Assembly: GCA_036635475.1 (NCBI GenBank)
Contig: JAVWQH010000018.1
Coordinates: 1 to 45,087 of the forward strand
Direction of reading: 5' to 3'
Length of the DNA: 45,087 nt
DNA from: JAHHUA01 sp036635475
Lineage (GTDB): Bacteria; Bacillota; Clostridia; Oscillospirales; Ruminococcaceae
This document shows positions 25,411 to 33,896 of this stretch, in pieces (the first letter of the stretch is position 1; every line of letters starts with the position of its first letter). The notes under the pieces are model-generated. The model did not search any database. It had not been told where the DNA came from and saw only the letters and a list, made by a program, of their open reading frames with translations. Position numbers and translations under genes: made by a program.

Positions 25411-26802
25411 TTATGCTTTAACTTCAAAATGCAAGCTTTTTTCAATAAATTCAACAAGCTTGTCAATTGCAATTCGTTCCTGCTCCATTGAATCTCTGTA
25501 GCGGATTGTTACGCAGTTATCTTCCACAGATTCAAAATCATATGTGATACAGAACGGTGTACCAATTTCATCTTGACGGCGATAACGCTTGCCGATTGAG
25601 CCTGAATCGTCATAGTCAACAACAAAATGCTCGGCTAGTTTTTGATAAATTTCGCTTGCTTGTTCGTTTAGCTTTTTGGAAAGTGGCAAAATACAAGCTT
25701 TGAATGGTGCAAGAGCAGGGTGAAGATGCAAAACAGTTCTAACATCGCCCTCGCCGATTTCTTCCTCATCATATGCCTCACATAAAAATGCAAGAGCAAC
25801 TCTGTCTGCGCCTAATGATGGTTCAACAACATAAGGAATGTATTTTGTATTTGTATCAGAATCAAAGTATTCAAGGGATTTTCCCGATTGATTACTGTGT
25901 TGAGTTAGGTCAAAATCAGTTCTTGATGCAATACCCCAAAGCTCGCCCCAACCGAATGGGAAAACAAATTCAATGTCGGTGGTTGCATTGGAATAATGAG
26001 AAAGTTCAGCTTGTTCATGGTCACGCAAACGCAGGTTTTCATCGTTAATTCCAAGGCTTAGCAAGAAGTTGTGGCAATAGTTCTTCCAATAGTTGAACCA
26101 TTCAATCTCTGTGCCGGGTTTGCAGAAAAATTCAAGTTCCATTTGCTCAAATTCTCTTGTGCGGAAGGTGAAGTTGCCGGGGGTTATTTCATTTCTGAAA
26201 GATTTTCCCACTTGACCAACACCAAAAGGAAGCTTTTTCCTTGTGGTTCGAGCAACGTTTGCAAAGTTTACGAAAATTCCCTGTGCAGTTTCCGGACGTA
26301 GGAAAAGCTCACTCTTGCTATCTTCAGTTACGCCTTGAAACGTTTTAAACATAAGGTTGAATTTTCTGATATCTGTGAAATTGGATTTTCCACAATTAGG
26401 GCAAGTGATGTTTTTCTCTTTGATGAAATCCATCATTTGAGCATCACTCCAACCATTAGGTTCAACACCTGTTGCCTCTTCAATTAGTTTGTCAGCTCTG
26501 TGACGAGTTTTACATTCTTTGCAGTCCATTAATGGGTCGGTAAATCCGCCAACATGACCTGAGGCAACCCAAACTTGCGGATTCATCAGCAATGCAGAAT
26601 CCAATCCAACATTATATTTTGATTCTTGAACAAACTTCTTCCACCAAGCTTTTTTAACGTTGTTTTTAAATTCAACTCCAAGAGGACCATAGTCCCAAGT
26701 GTTTGAAAGTCCGCCATAAATTTCGGAGCCGGGATAAACAAATCCTCTGTTCTTACATAGGGAAACAACTTGTTCCATAGTTTTTTCGCTGTTCTTAAGC
26801 AT
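25411..26802 (-). CDS. glyS: Glycyl-tRNA synthetase (single-chain, dimeric type)
   Basis: A 463-residue class II synthetase that charges tRNA-Gly. Segments include RGFVYPGSEIYGGLSNTWDYGPLG at the N-terminus, a zinc-type pair CKECKTRH and CPNCGKSNF, motif 2 with FRNEITPGNFTFRTREFEQMELEFF, and motif 3 with EPSLGADRVALAFL. The C-terminal anticodon-binding domain includes LHLHPALAPFKACILPL. It is of the alpha2 type, unlike the GlyQ/GlyS pair of many bacteria. No T-box element is visible upstream. The ATG is preceded by AAAGGA. Confidence 0.96.
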   Translation of the reverse strand: MLKNSEKTMEQVVSLCKNRGFVYPGSEIYGGLSNTWDYGPLGVEFKNNVKKAWWKKFVQESKYNVGLDSALLMNPQVWVASGHVGGFTDPLMDCKECKTRHRADKLIEEATGVEPNGWSDAQMMDFIKEKNITCPNCGKSNFTDIRKFNLMFKTFQGVTEDSKSELFLRPETAQGIFVNFANVARTTRKKLPFGVGQVGKSFRNEITPGNFTFRTREFEQMELEFFCKPGTEIEWFNYWKNYCHNFLLSLGINDENLRLRDHEQAELSHYSNATTDIEFVFPFGWGELWGIASRTDFDLTQHSNQSGKSLEYFDSDTNTKYIPYVVEPSLGADRVALAFLCEAYDEEEIGEGDVRTVLHLHPALAPFKACILPLSKKLNEQASEIYQKLAEHFVVDYDDSGSIGKRYRRQDEIGTPFCITYDFESVEDNCVTIRYRDSMEQERIAIDKLVEFIEKSLHFEVKA

Positions 26803-26948
26803 ATCTAAAATCCTTTCCTTGAGGTATTATATTCTTAATATATTATTGTAATTGCAATTGACAGAATAGTCAAGTAGAAAAAGCTTTTAAGGCTGATATA
26901 ATATAGTACTAAGATAAAAAAATGTCGATTGGGGGATTATATTAATAC

Positions 26949-26980
26949 TTTTTGAAAATATTTGCAACTATTTTCAAAAA
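26949..26980. promoter_or_regulatory. Perfect inverted repeat between glyS and rlmB
   Basis: TTTTTGAAAATA (26949-26960) and TATTTTCAAAAA (26969-26980) are perfect 12-bp arms around TTTGCAAC. The repeat ends 5 bp before the -35 box of the rlmB promoter, a typical operator position. Confidence 0.5.
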
Positions 26981-26985
26981 TTGGG

Positions 26986-27014
26986 TTACAATTTATGTGT
27001 ATATTTGGTATAAT
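26986..27014 (+). promoter_or_regulatory. Promoter of rlmB and the P-type-ATPase-like gene
   Basis: TTACAA (26986-26991) is followed after 17 nt by a perfect TATAAT (27009-27014), about 70 nt upstream of the rlmB start. Confidence 0.75.
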
Positions 27015-27085
27015 AAAGTTATTAATACCAATATTTATTATGAAATAAAATTTTTAGCTGTTTTGCAGCGGAACGGATACTATAT

Positions 27086-27856
27086 ATGAAAGAAACACAA
27101 AATCAACCTCGTGAGGACGTTGTTGCAGGTAGAAATTCAGTTATTGAACTCCTTAAAACAGGCAGAGAAATTGAATGTATCTACATAACTAAAACGGAAA
27201 CTATCGGCAGTATATCAAAAATTATTGCTATGGCTAAGGAAAAAGGCATACCTGTTAAAGATGTAAATGAACTCAAGCTTGACAGTTTAACATCATATGC
27301 TAATCATCAAGGTGTGGCAGCAGTTACGGCTGCGTATGAATACAGCACTGTTGAGAAAATTTTGGAAAGTGCTGGCGATGAGCCTCCATTTATCATAATA
27401 TGTGATGAAATTGAGGATGTTCATAATCTGGGAGCTATTATCAGAACGGCTGAAGCATCCGGTGCTCATGGAATTATTATACCAAAACGTCATGGTGTTG
27501 GATTGACTACAATTGTTGCTAAAACTTCAGTTGGTGCGGCAGAATATATGCCCGTTGCAAGAGTTTCCAACATAGTTTCTACAATTGAAGAATTAAAGAA
27601 AAAAAATATATGGGTTTATGCTGCTGATATGGACGGACAAAGCTGGTGTCAAACTGATTATGCAGGTGGTGTTGCATTGGTTGTGGGTTCAGAGGGCAGC
27701 GGGGTCAGCCGACTTGTTAAAGAAAAATGCGATTTTATTGTGTCATTGCCTATGAGAGGTAAAATTAATTCGCTTAATGCCTCAGTGGCAGCAGGAATTG
27801 TAATGTACGAAATAACAAGACAACGTTTGGGAATTAACCCTAAAATAAGCAAATAA
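27086..27856 (+). CDS. rlmB: 23S rRNA (guanosine-2'-O)-methyltransferase RlmB, TrmH/SpoU family
   Basis: A 256-residue SPOUT methyltransferase. The N-terminal substrate-binding domain has DVVAGRNSVIELLK and the Q-rich ANHQGVAA segment. The knotted SAM-binding domain has motif 1 DEIEDVHNLGAIIRTAEASGAHGII, motif 2 VVGSEGSGVSRLVKE and motif 3 LPMRGKINSLNASVAAGI. It would methylate G2251 in the 23S rRNA P-loop, or a related site. The ribosome binding site is weak. The next gene begins 18 nt downstream, so they form an operon. Confidence 0.93.
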   Translation: MKETQNQPREDVVAGRNSVIELLKTGREIECIYITKTETIGSISKIIAMAKEKGIPVKDVNELKLDSLTSYANHQGVAAVTAAYEYSTVEKILESAGDEPPFIIICDEIEDVHNLGAIIRTAEASGAHGIIIPKRHGVGLTTIVAKTSVGAAEYMPVARVSNIVSTIEELKKKNIWVYAADMDGQSWCQTDYAGGVALVVGSEGSGVSRLVKEKCDFIVSLPMRGKINSLNASVAAGIVMYEITRQRLGINPKISK

Positions 27857-27873
27857 AAGGAGGAAAGTGCATT

Positions 27874-30537
27874 ATGGATAATAAATATTCAGTTGATGAT
27901 ATACTTGAAGAGATTAAACGCAAAAAAATGGCAAGGCAAGGCATAGACACAACTGAGAGAGGAACAACAGAAAGAAAATCGGTTGTAGGTTTTACATTTA
28001 GTGAAGAAATCTCTCGAAAAGATGTTAAAAAAGAAATACCCTCAAAAGATGACGATGAAGAAAACACAGGAAAAGATGTTGAGGGTTTTAACTTTAATGA
28101 AGAAGCATCTAAAAAAGAGGTTAAAAAAGTAATGCAGCCTCAATATTTTGATGACGTTGATGAAAATTACAGAAGAAATACTCCAAATTCTCGCCCATCA
28201 AAATCTCGCAACTACCAATCAGATGACCAACCTGAACATATAATAGGTGCATCAATTGCCGAAGTAATGGAAAAAGAATATGTTACATCGGAAAATAAAG
28301 AATATTTTCAAGGTACAAATGTGCCTAAGACAAAAGCTTCGGGGAAAATGGCGGAGGCTTTTGGCGACCAAGCATATAAGCCATATGAAAACAAGTCTTT
28401 TACTCAATTGCAAGAAAAACACCATAAAAAGTTTTCTTTCAATAACAAAGAGGAAAAAGCTGCGAATGATAATTACAGCGAAGATGTAAAAGATTTTAGC
28501 CAAAATCAAAGGGAAAATGCTGAAAATCCTAATGATAGAAAAGTTGTTAAAATCGAAAATGAAAATAACAACAGGGATTTTGAAGAGGAAAAACAAAATT
28601 TCAAGGTCAACTTAAAAGATAATTTCTTTGATGAGAATGACCACGAAAACACTCAAATGGATATCCACGTTAAAAATATGGATAGTTCAAAAGCAGCAAT
28701 AGGTTTTACTCGAAGTTTACCTGCGCTGAAGAATGATGATGACGAACAAAAGAAAAAGAAATTGTTTTCCTTTGCTGACTCAGCCGAAGAGCAAAAGAAT
28801 GCTTTTGATGATTATAATTCCCCCGCAGATACTGATGAAGTTATGAAAGACTTAAAATCTATGCGAACAGGTTTGTTTGTGAGAATTGGTTTAACTTCAG
28901 TGATTTTTGCAACACTGCTCTATCTGGGATTTTCCTATTTCTATAAAGCTTTGCCACTTATGCCATTTATGTTTCCTGAGGATAATTTGCAAATATTCCT
29001 TGCAATTTCCCTTGGATTTGTCATTTTAGCGGCACTCGTTTGCAACACAGTTGTTGGCGGAGGACTAATATCGCTGTTTACTTTGAAACCCGATAGTGAC
29101 TCACCTGTGGCATTAGCTGTTTTGGCAACGATTGCTCAAGGTGTTGCACTTGTGGCTTTGCCTGAACGACTTCAAGTTGATGGAGTTCATATGTATTTTT
29201 CTGTTGCTGTCTTGGGATTGCTTTTCAACCTTTTTGGTAAAGTATATATGACAAACCGTATTATAAGAAACTTCAAGATTATTTCTGGAAATACCGACAA
29301 ATTTTCAATTATGCTTATGAAAGATAAGATGTTGGCAAAAGAACTCACAAAGGGACAAAATATTGACAATCCCTCAGTTTTGTTCAGCAGTAAAACAAGT
29401 TTTCCAACAGGTTTTCTGAATTTTTCATATACAGAGGATTACAGCGAAAATATAAACAAAATCACAACCCCTTTGTTTTTGGTTTTTGGAGTAGTGCTTT
29501 CAATTATAACTTTTGTTTTGGAAAAAGATATTTTTATTGCACTGACTGTATTTAACGCAATGATGTGCATATGTGCGCCACTTACAACAACTATTATCGG
29601 AAACAAACCTCTTAATGCAATTTCCAAAAAGCTTTCTAAAGAGGGTGCAGTTATTTCCGGATATCAAGCACTTGAGGATTTTGATGATGTTACAACAATA
29701 ACTGTTGACGCAAATGAACTTTTCACAGGCGGAACTGTTATTCTTCATGGTATAAAAGCATTTTCCGAAAGTCGTATTGAAGAGGCAATTATTGATGCGG
29801 CAAGTGTTTCTTGTAAAGCAAGCGGATTGCTTATGGACATTTTTATGGAGATGATTGAGCATAAACAAAATCTTATTAAAGATGTTGACAATTTGATTTA
29901 CGAGGACGAAATGGGTATATCGGCTTGGGTTGACGGCAAGAGAGTTCTTATCGGAAACCGTCAATTAATGACTAACCATGGAATTAATCCACCTGACATA
30001 GCATATGAAAATAAATTTAGACGTGACGGACGTGAAGTTGTTTATTTGGCAAATTCAGGCGAACTTACTGCAATGTTTGTAATTAGCTACAAGGGTTCGG
30101 AAGAGATGGCTGATTACTTGAATGAACTTGCTATTAAAGGCGTTTCTTTGAGCGTTTATACAACTGACCCTAACATTACATCTAAAAAAATCCAAGAAAT
30201 TTTTGAATATCCTGCTAATTTGATAACTATTATGAGTTCAAAAGTTCACGCAGATTTTAATGAAGCTGCTTGTGACAGAGATAAAGCACCAGCAAAAATT
30301 ATCTATACAGGGTCACTTGTTGCCAAAATCAAGGCGATTTGTGCAGTTATTTCTGGAAAAGGTGCTATCGTTTTAGGCACAATCCTTCAACTTATTGGCA
30401 TTGTTTTTGGATATGCAATTGTTGCGTTTTTGTCATTTACCGGCAAAATGCCATTGCTATCTTTTGAAATATTAATCGGATATCAACTGATATGGGGATT
30501 TTTGGTTTCTGTATTGCCAAGTATGAGAAAATATTAA
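27874..30537 (+). CDS. Degenerate P1B-type ATPase-like membrane protein with disordered N-terminus
   Basis: An 887-residue protein. Residues 1-329 are charged, low-complexity and probably disordered, with a repeated VxGFxFxEE motif (VVGFTFSEE, VEGFNFNEE). From 330 it follows the P1B ATPase layout. Four helices (about 334-354, 372-396, 412-430, 439-458) are followed by a short remnant where the A domain belongs and two helices (about 532-552, 556-576) ending in CAP (567-569) where CPC is expected. A cytoplasmic region (577-828) and two final helices (about 831-850, 862-882) complete it. SKEGAVISGYQALEDFDDV and GKRVLIGNRQLM (688-699) match family segments. However, DKTGT is replaced by DANEL (612-616), TGE and GDGxND are absent, and the HP motif is gone. 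It cannot be a working pump. Co-transcribed with rlmB; GGAGG precedes the ATG. Confidence 0.75.
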   Translation: MDNKYSVDDILEEIKRKKMARQGIDTTERGTTERKSVVGFTFSEEISRKDVKKEIPSKDDDEENTGKDVEGFNFNEEASKKEVKKVMQPQYFDDVDENYRRNTPNSRPSKSRNYQSDDQPEHIIGASIAEVMEKEYVTSENKEYFQGTNVPKTKASGKMAEAFGDQAYKPYENKSFTQLQEKHHKKFSFNNKEEKAANDNYSEDVKDFSQNQRENAENPNDRKVVKIENENNNRDFEEEKQNFKVNLKDNFFDENDHENTQMDIHVKNMDSSKAAIGFTRSLPALKNDDDEQKKKKLFSFADSAEEQKNAFDDYNSPADTDEVMKDLKSMRTGLFVRIGLTSVIFATLLYLGFSYFYKALPLMPFMFPEDNLQIFLAISLGFVILAALVCNTVVGGGLISLFTLKPDSDSPVALAVLATIAQGVALVALPERLQVDGVHMYFSVAVLGLLFNLFGKVYMTNRIIRNFKIISGNTDKFSIMLMKDKMLAKELTKGQNIDNPSVLFSSKTSFPTGFLNFSYTEDYSENINKITTPLFLVFGVVLSIITFVLEKDIFIALTVFNAMMCICAPLTTTIIGNKPLNAISKKLSKEGAVISGYQALEDFDDVTTITVDANELFTGGTVILHGIKAFSESRIEEAIIDAASVSCKASGLLMDIFMEMIEHKQNLIKDVDNLIYEDEMGISAWVDGKRVLIGNRQLMTNHGINPPDIAYENKFRRDGREVVYLANSGELTAMFVISYKGSEEMADYLNELAIKGVSLSVYTTDPNITSKKIQEIFEYPANLITIMSSKVHADFNEAACDRDKAPAKIIYTGSLVAKIKAICAVISGKGAIVLGTILQLIGIVFGYAIVAFLSFTGKMPLLSFEILIGYQLIWGFLVSVLPSMRKY

Positions 30538-30552
30538 TAGTTCAATTTAGCA

Positions 30553-30590
30553 AGGCTGTCATTGTTTAAAATGCAATGACAGCCTTTTTA
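30553..30590 (+). terminator. Terminator of the rlmB operon
   Basis: AGGCTGTCATTG (30553-30564) pairs perfectly with CAATGACAGCCT (30574-30585), followed by TTTTTA. Confidence 0.9.
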
Positions 30591-30603
30591 TGTTTAAAAG
30601 AGA

Positions 30604-30640
30604 GAAAAATGGGACATTATTGCAGTAATAATGTCCCATT
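30604..30640 (-). terminator. Terminator of the YcxB-like gene
   Basis: AATGGGACATTATT and its complement ending in AATGTCCCATT form a hairpin (30609-30640). On the minus strand it is followed by TTTTTCTC. Confidence 0.8.
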
Positions 30641-30645
30641 AGCGA

Positions 30646-31167
30646 TTATATTTTTTTGTAGTGGCCATCAAACTTTTCTTTGATAAAGGTTGAAAATTCT
30701 TCAAGTTCTTTGATATCTTTTTTGTTGAGTATATCAACTTGAGTTGAATCAAAATCAAATAGAAAAAGGTTTTTTGTTTCTTTTAAGCCATTAAAATTTT
30801 CGTAGGAAATAAGGTTTCTGCGTTTGCTTGTAGTTTTGATAACTTCCATACAATCTGCGTAAAAAACAAATTCCATTTGATTTCCAACAGGACTTGTCAC
30901 ACCCTCAATCAAGCGACGTTTGTGCTTTTTTTCAACTTCGGAAACGATTATTCCCATGCCAAGAACAAAAAGAACAATGCTTGAACTTATAACTGAACCA
31001 AGTGTTAAAAAGCCACCCATATATGTTGTAATGCAAGCACCACCTATGCAAAGCAAGATTATAGCGGGAATTACAAATGGGTTTTGGAAAAAAGTTTGGT
31101 GGTATAAAAGGGCTTGATATTCTTTTTTATTGATTGTTGTTTGAAATACATAAATTGCATTTTCCAA
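30646..31167 (-). CDS. YcxB-like membrane protein
   Basis: A 173-residue protein with two membrane helices (about 35-75) and a C-terminal YcxB-type domain (MEFVFYADCMEVIKTTSKRRNLISYENFNGLKETKNLFLF). An upstream ATG at 31182 reads ATGGAGG, so its own codon overlaps the ribosome binding site. I prefer the TTG at 31165-31167, 8 nt after GGAGG, giving MENAIYVFQTTINKKEY, close to usual family starts; the ATG adds five residues. The function is unknown. The NusG-domain-II gene lies just upstream on the same strand. Confidence 0.8.
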   Translation of the reverse strand: MENAIYVFQTTINKKEYQALLYHQTFFQNPFVIPAIILLCIGGACITTYMGGFLTLGSVISSSIVLFVLGMGIIVSEVEKKHKRRLIEGVTSPVGNQMEFVFYADCMEVIKTTSKRRNLISYENFNGLKETKNLFLFDFDSTQVDILNKKDIKELEEFSTFIKEKFDGHYKKI

Positions 31168-31230
31168 TGTTAAATCCTCCATTCAATTGATAATAATATT
31201 GTAGCATATTTTAACGTTTATTTAAAGATT

Positions 31231-31632
31231 TCATTGCATTTTGTCCGCCTCTTCTTGACGATATATTGTAATGGAGGTTTTGTTTGGCATACAAACAGCA
31301 ATATCCATTTCGTTTTTTAAAACCCCTGTATTAACACAAATATGGTCGGGGCAATCAACATCTTTAAAACGTATTGTACCTTTTTGCAAAGACAAAACAA
31401 CAGGAACATTATATTTTTCTTTCAAAGATATTTCAATTTCTTCATCTTGCATATATTTGCTCAAATTATATTTTTCGCATATTTCTCCATCAATCGAAAC
31501 TACTGCAACCATTGATTGACTATTGTTTGCAAAAGCATATTTATAAAGCAAAAATGATAGTCCCAATAACAAGATAACCGCAATTATTATAAAGTCTTTT
31601 TTGTCAACAATATTTCTGCTGTCACTTTTCAT
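31231..31632 (-). CDS. NusG domain II-containing membrane protein
   Basis: A 133-residue protein. One N-terminal membrane helix (about 13-33) precedes an extracytoplasmic beta-domain of the NusG domain II family, with VVSIDGEICEKYNL and the signature CPDHICVNTG, whose two cysteines are conserved in the family. The ATG has GGAGT upstream. In many Firmicutes such genes sit near Gx transporter or ApbE genes; here the neighbours are a cyclophilin lipoprotein and YcxB. The function is unknown, probably envelope or redox related. Confidence 0.87.
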   Translation of the reverse strand: MKSDSRNIVDKKDFIIIAVILLLGLSFLLYKYAFANNSQSMVAVVSIDGEICEKYNLSKYMQDEEIEISLKEKYNVPVVLSLQKGTIRFKDVDCPDHICVNTGVLKNEMDIAVCMPNKTSITIYRQEEADKMQ

Positions 31633-31650
31633 TGTTACTCCTTAATTACA

Positions 31651-31687
31651 TAAAAGGGACAGTCACAATTTTTTTGCGTCCTGTCCC
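31651..31687 (-). terminator. Probable terminator of the cyclophilin gene
   Basis: GGGACAG (31656-31662) pairs with CTGTCCC (31681-31687) across an 18-nt loop. On the minus strand TTTTA follows. The stem is short, so it may be weak. Confidence 0.55.
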
Positions 31688-31702
31688 ATTTTTGTATTGG
31701 TA

Positions 31703-32692
31703 TTATTCCTTAATTGTTATGCTGTTGATAACAACGTCTTCTTTTGGCTTGTTATCAATTGTGTCAATTACTTCAACTGCTGCGATTTTATCAACAACAT
31801 CTATACCGTTTATAACGTATCCGAAAACTGTGTGAATATTATCAAGATGTGGAGTACCGCCTACTGTGTAGTAGTATTCAACAACAGGCATATATTTTTG
31901 AATGATTTCATCTGTAATTGGAGCTTCTTGAATTGCAATCATTTCTTGTGTTAAAGTTTCAGCAATAGCGCCAAGTTCTTCTTCTGATTTTTTGTCTTCA
32001 ATTGCTTTGTCAATAACTGCTTGTCTTTTAACGTATTCTTCATAGAAATTCATTGATAAAGCCCAGTTTTCAACCATTTCAAAATTCAATTCAGTGTCTG
32101 GCTTTAGGTTAGTTGGAAAGAAAGTACCATTTAATGAATCGGTTTTTGCTTGAACAATAAAGAATTGGCTTCCGTTGGTGTTTTCACCGCTGTTTGCCAT
32201 GGAAATTGCACCTCTGTAGTTGTAGGTTGGGAATGCAAATTCATCTTTGAAATAATCTCCCCAGATGCTCTGACCGCCTCTTCCTGTTCCCTCAGGATCT
32301 CCGCCTTGAATCATAAAATTATTCATAACTCTATGAAAAATTGTTCCGTCATATTCGCCGTTTTTTGCTTTTGTTACAAAGTTTTCAACTGCTAATGGAG
32401 CTTTATCAGGGAATAGTCTTAGTTCAACATCACCTTTTGTGGTGGAGATAACAACATCAATTGAACCCTCAGGCTTTGTTACACCAGTTGCAAGATTTTT
32501 TATTTCCAAAACTTTATCTTCAGAGTACTTGTATTTTTCCCTTAGAGCTGTGATGATTCTTTTGGAATTTTCGTCATTAACAGGCTCAGGAATTGTTTGT
32601 TTGTTTGAAGTATTTGAAGTTGAGCAAGCAGCTAAGGAGAAAATCATTCCTGCCGCCATAACCAGACTAAGTGCTTTCTTAAAATTATTCAT
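31703..32692 (-). CDS. Cyclophilin-type peptidyl-prolyl isomerase lipoprotein
   Basis: A 329-residue secreted foldase. I use the ATG at 32690-32692, 7 nt after GAAGGA; an upstream TTG would disrupt the signal. The signal peptide ends in the lipobox SLAAC with Cys23. The cyclophilin core (about 70-195, then 265-329) has GDVELRLFPDKAPLAVENF, FHRVMNNFMIQGGDPEGTGRGG and MANSGENTNGSQFFI with the catalytic Arg in FHRV. An insert of about 70 charged residues splits the domain before HTVFGYVINGIDVVDKI. It likely helps fold secreted proteins outside the membrane. Confidence 0.92.
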   Translation of the reverse strand: MNNFKKALSLVMAAGMIFSLAACSTSNTSNKQTIPEPVNDENSKRIITALREKYKYSEDKVLEIKNLATGVTKPEGSIDVVISTTKGDVELRLFPDKAPLAVENFVTKAKNGEYDGTIFHRVMNNFMIQGGDPEGTGRGGQSIWGDYFKDEFAFPTYNYRGAISMANSGENTNGSQFFIVQAKTDSLNGTFFPTNLKPDTELNFEMVENWALSMNFYEEYVKRQAVIDKAIEDKKSEEELGAIAETLTQEMIAIQEAPITDEIIQKYMPVVEYYYTVGGTPHLDNIHTVFGYVINGIDVVDKIAAVEVIDTIDNKPKEDVVINSITIKE

Positions 32693-32846
32693 TTTACCGT
32701 CCTTCTGCAATTAAGCGTTGAATTAAATATACTTGTATATTATAGTATTATTACACTGATTATTCAATGTATAAATTTTAAATTAATTATAACATTTAAT
32801 ATAAAAAATTGTAGCTTTTAGACAGTAATATGAAAAAAATTATTTA

Positions 32847-32875
32847 TTGACATTATAAGGTGAGAATGTTACCAT
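32847..32875 (+). promoter_or_regulatory. Probable promoter of the degV-like gene
   Basis: A perfect TTGACA (32847-32852) is followed after 17 nt by TACCAT (32870-32875), which matches four of six -10 positions. The start codon is 29 nt downstream. Confidence 0.5.
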
Positions 32876-32903
32876 AATATTAATCAAAACTAGGAGGCAC
32901 ATT

Positions 32904-33797
32904 ATGCCCATTAAAATTATAAGCGACAGTTCCTGCGACATCAGCAATGATGATGCAAAAAAATTAGACATTGAAGTTGTACCTTTTTATGTAAGCTTCG
33001 ACGGACTAAAATATATAAAAGAACGTGAAGACATTGCAACCAGAGATTTTTATAAAACAATGGTGGAAAATCCTGATTGCTTCCCTAAGTCATCACTTCC
33101 ATCAATACAGGATTATATGGAAACATTCGACAAATATGCAAGCGAGGGTTTTGATATAATTTGTATTTGTATAACAACAAAATTCAGCGGTTCATTTAAT
33201 AGTGCAACCAATGCTGCTCAATTAGTCAGAGAAAAATACCCCAACATAAAAATCAGCATTATAAATTCAATGATTAACACAGTTTTGCAAGGACTTTTGG
33301 TGCGTGAAGTTGTGCGTATGAACGAAAACAATTTGTCCTTTGAAGAGATTGTGGAGAAAATCGAGGAGATTAAAACAACAGGCAGAATTATTTTTACAAT
33401 TGGCAGTATGTCCTATCTTGCACATGGCGGAAGAATGGGAAAAGTCCTCACAGGGGCGGCATCAACTCTTCGCATTTTGCCCATCATAACACTAAAAGAC
33501 GGCGAGATTTTCCCAAGCGGTATAGTCCGTTCAAGAAAAGCCTCATTAGCAAAAGTATTGGAAAAAGTCAATGAACATTTCACTAAAAATAACTTCGATA
33601 TCAATGATTATAGTCTTGCTGTGGGGTACGGATATGACGTAGATGAAGGGAAAAATTTCCACGATGATTTCACTAAGTCTGCTGGAAGTATCGGTAATAA
33701 ATGCCCTATTGCCTTTGAACAAATTGGCTCAACAATCGCTGTTCACACAGGACCGCACCCATTGGGAGTTGCACTTATCAAAAAATACGACAGATAA
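32904..33797 (+). CDS. DegV family fatty-acid-binding protein
   Basis: A 297-residue DegV/FakB-type protein. Conserved features are ISDSSCDISNDDAKKLDIEVVPFYVSFDG at the N-terminus, FPKSSLPSIQDY, the acyl-headgroup serine region TTKFSGSFNSATNA, GRMGKVLTGAASTLRILPIITLKDGEI, and the C-terminal GSTIAVHTGPHPLGV. The family binds a fatty acid and presents it to the kinase FakA; no kinase partner lies in the window. AGGAGG precedes the ATG. It is monocistronic. Confidence 0.93.
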   Translation: MPIKIISDSSCDISNDDAKKLDIEVVPFYVSFDGLKYIKEREDIATRDFYKTMVENPDCFPKSSLPSIQDYMETFDKYASEGFDIICICITTKFSGSFNSATNAAQLVREKYPNIKISIINSMINTVLQGLLVREVVRMNENNLSFEEIVEKIEEIKTTGRIIFTIGSMSYLAHGGRMGKVLTGAASTLRILPIITLKDGEIFPSGIVRSRKASLAKVLEKVNEHFTKNNFDINDYSLAVGYGYDVDEGKNFHDDFTKSAGSIGNKCPIAFEQIGSTIAVHTGPHPLGVALIKKYDR

Positions 33798-33820
33798 TTA
33801 ATTTTTAATTTTAATATAAA

Positions 33821-33850
33821 AAAAGACGGGGAAATTCCTCGTCTTTTTTG
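33821..33850 (+). terminator. Terminator of the degV-like gene
   Basis: AAAAGACGGGGA (33821-33832) pairs with TCCTCGTCTTTT (33836-33847), one G-U, followed by TTG. An A-run upstream makes it partly bidirectional. Confidence 0.85.
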
Positions 33851-33896
33851 TATGAATATTGCTGTTTTTAAAAATGGGGATTTAGGATAAATTACT

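Noticed and set aside
26803..27085. A T-box leader for glyS
   Set aside because: No AGGGTGGNACCGCG-type T-box sequence or terminator hairpin is present upstream of glyS on the minus strand.
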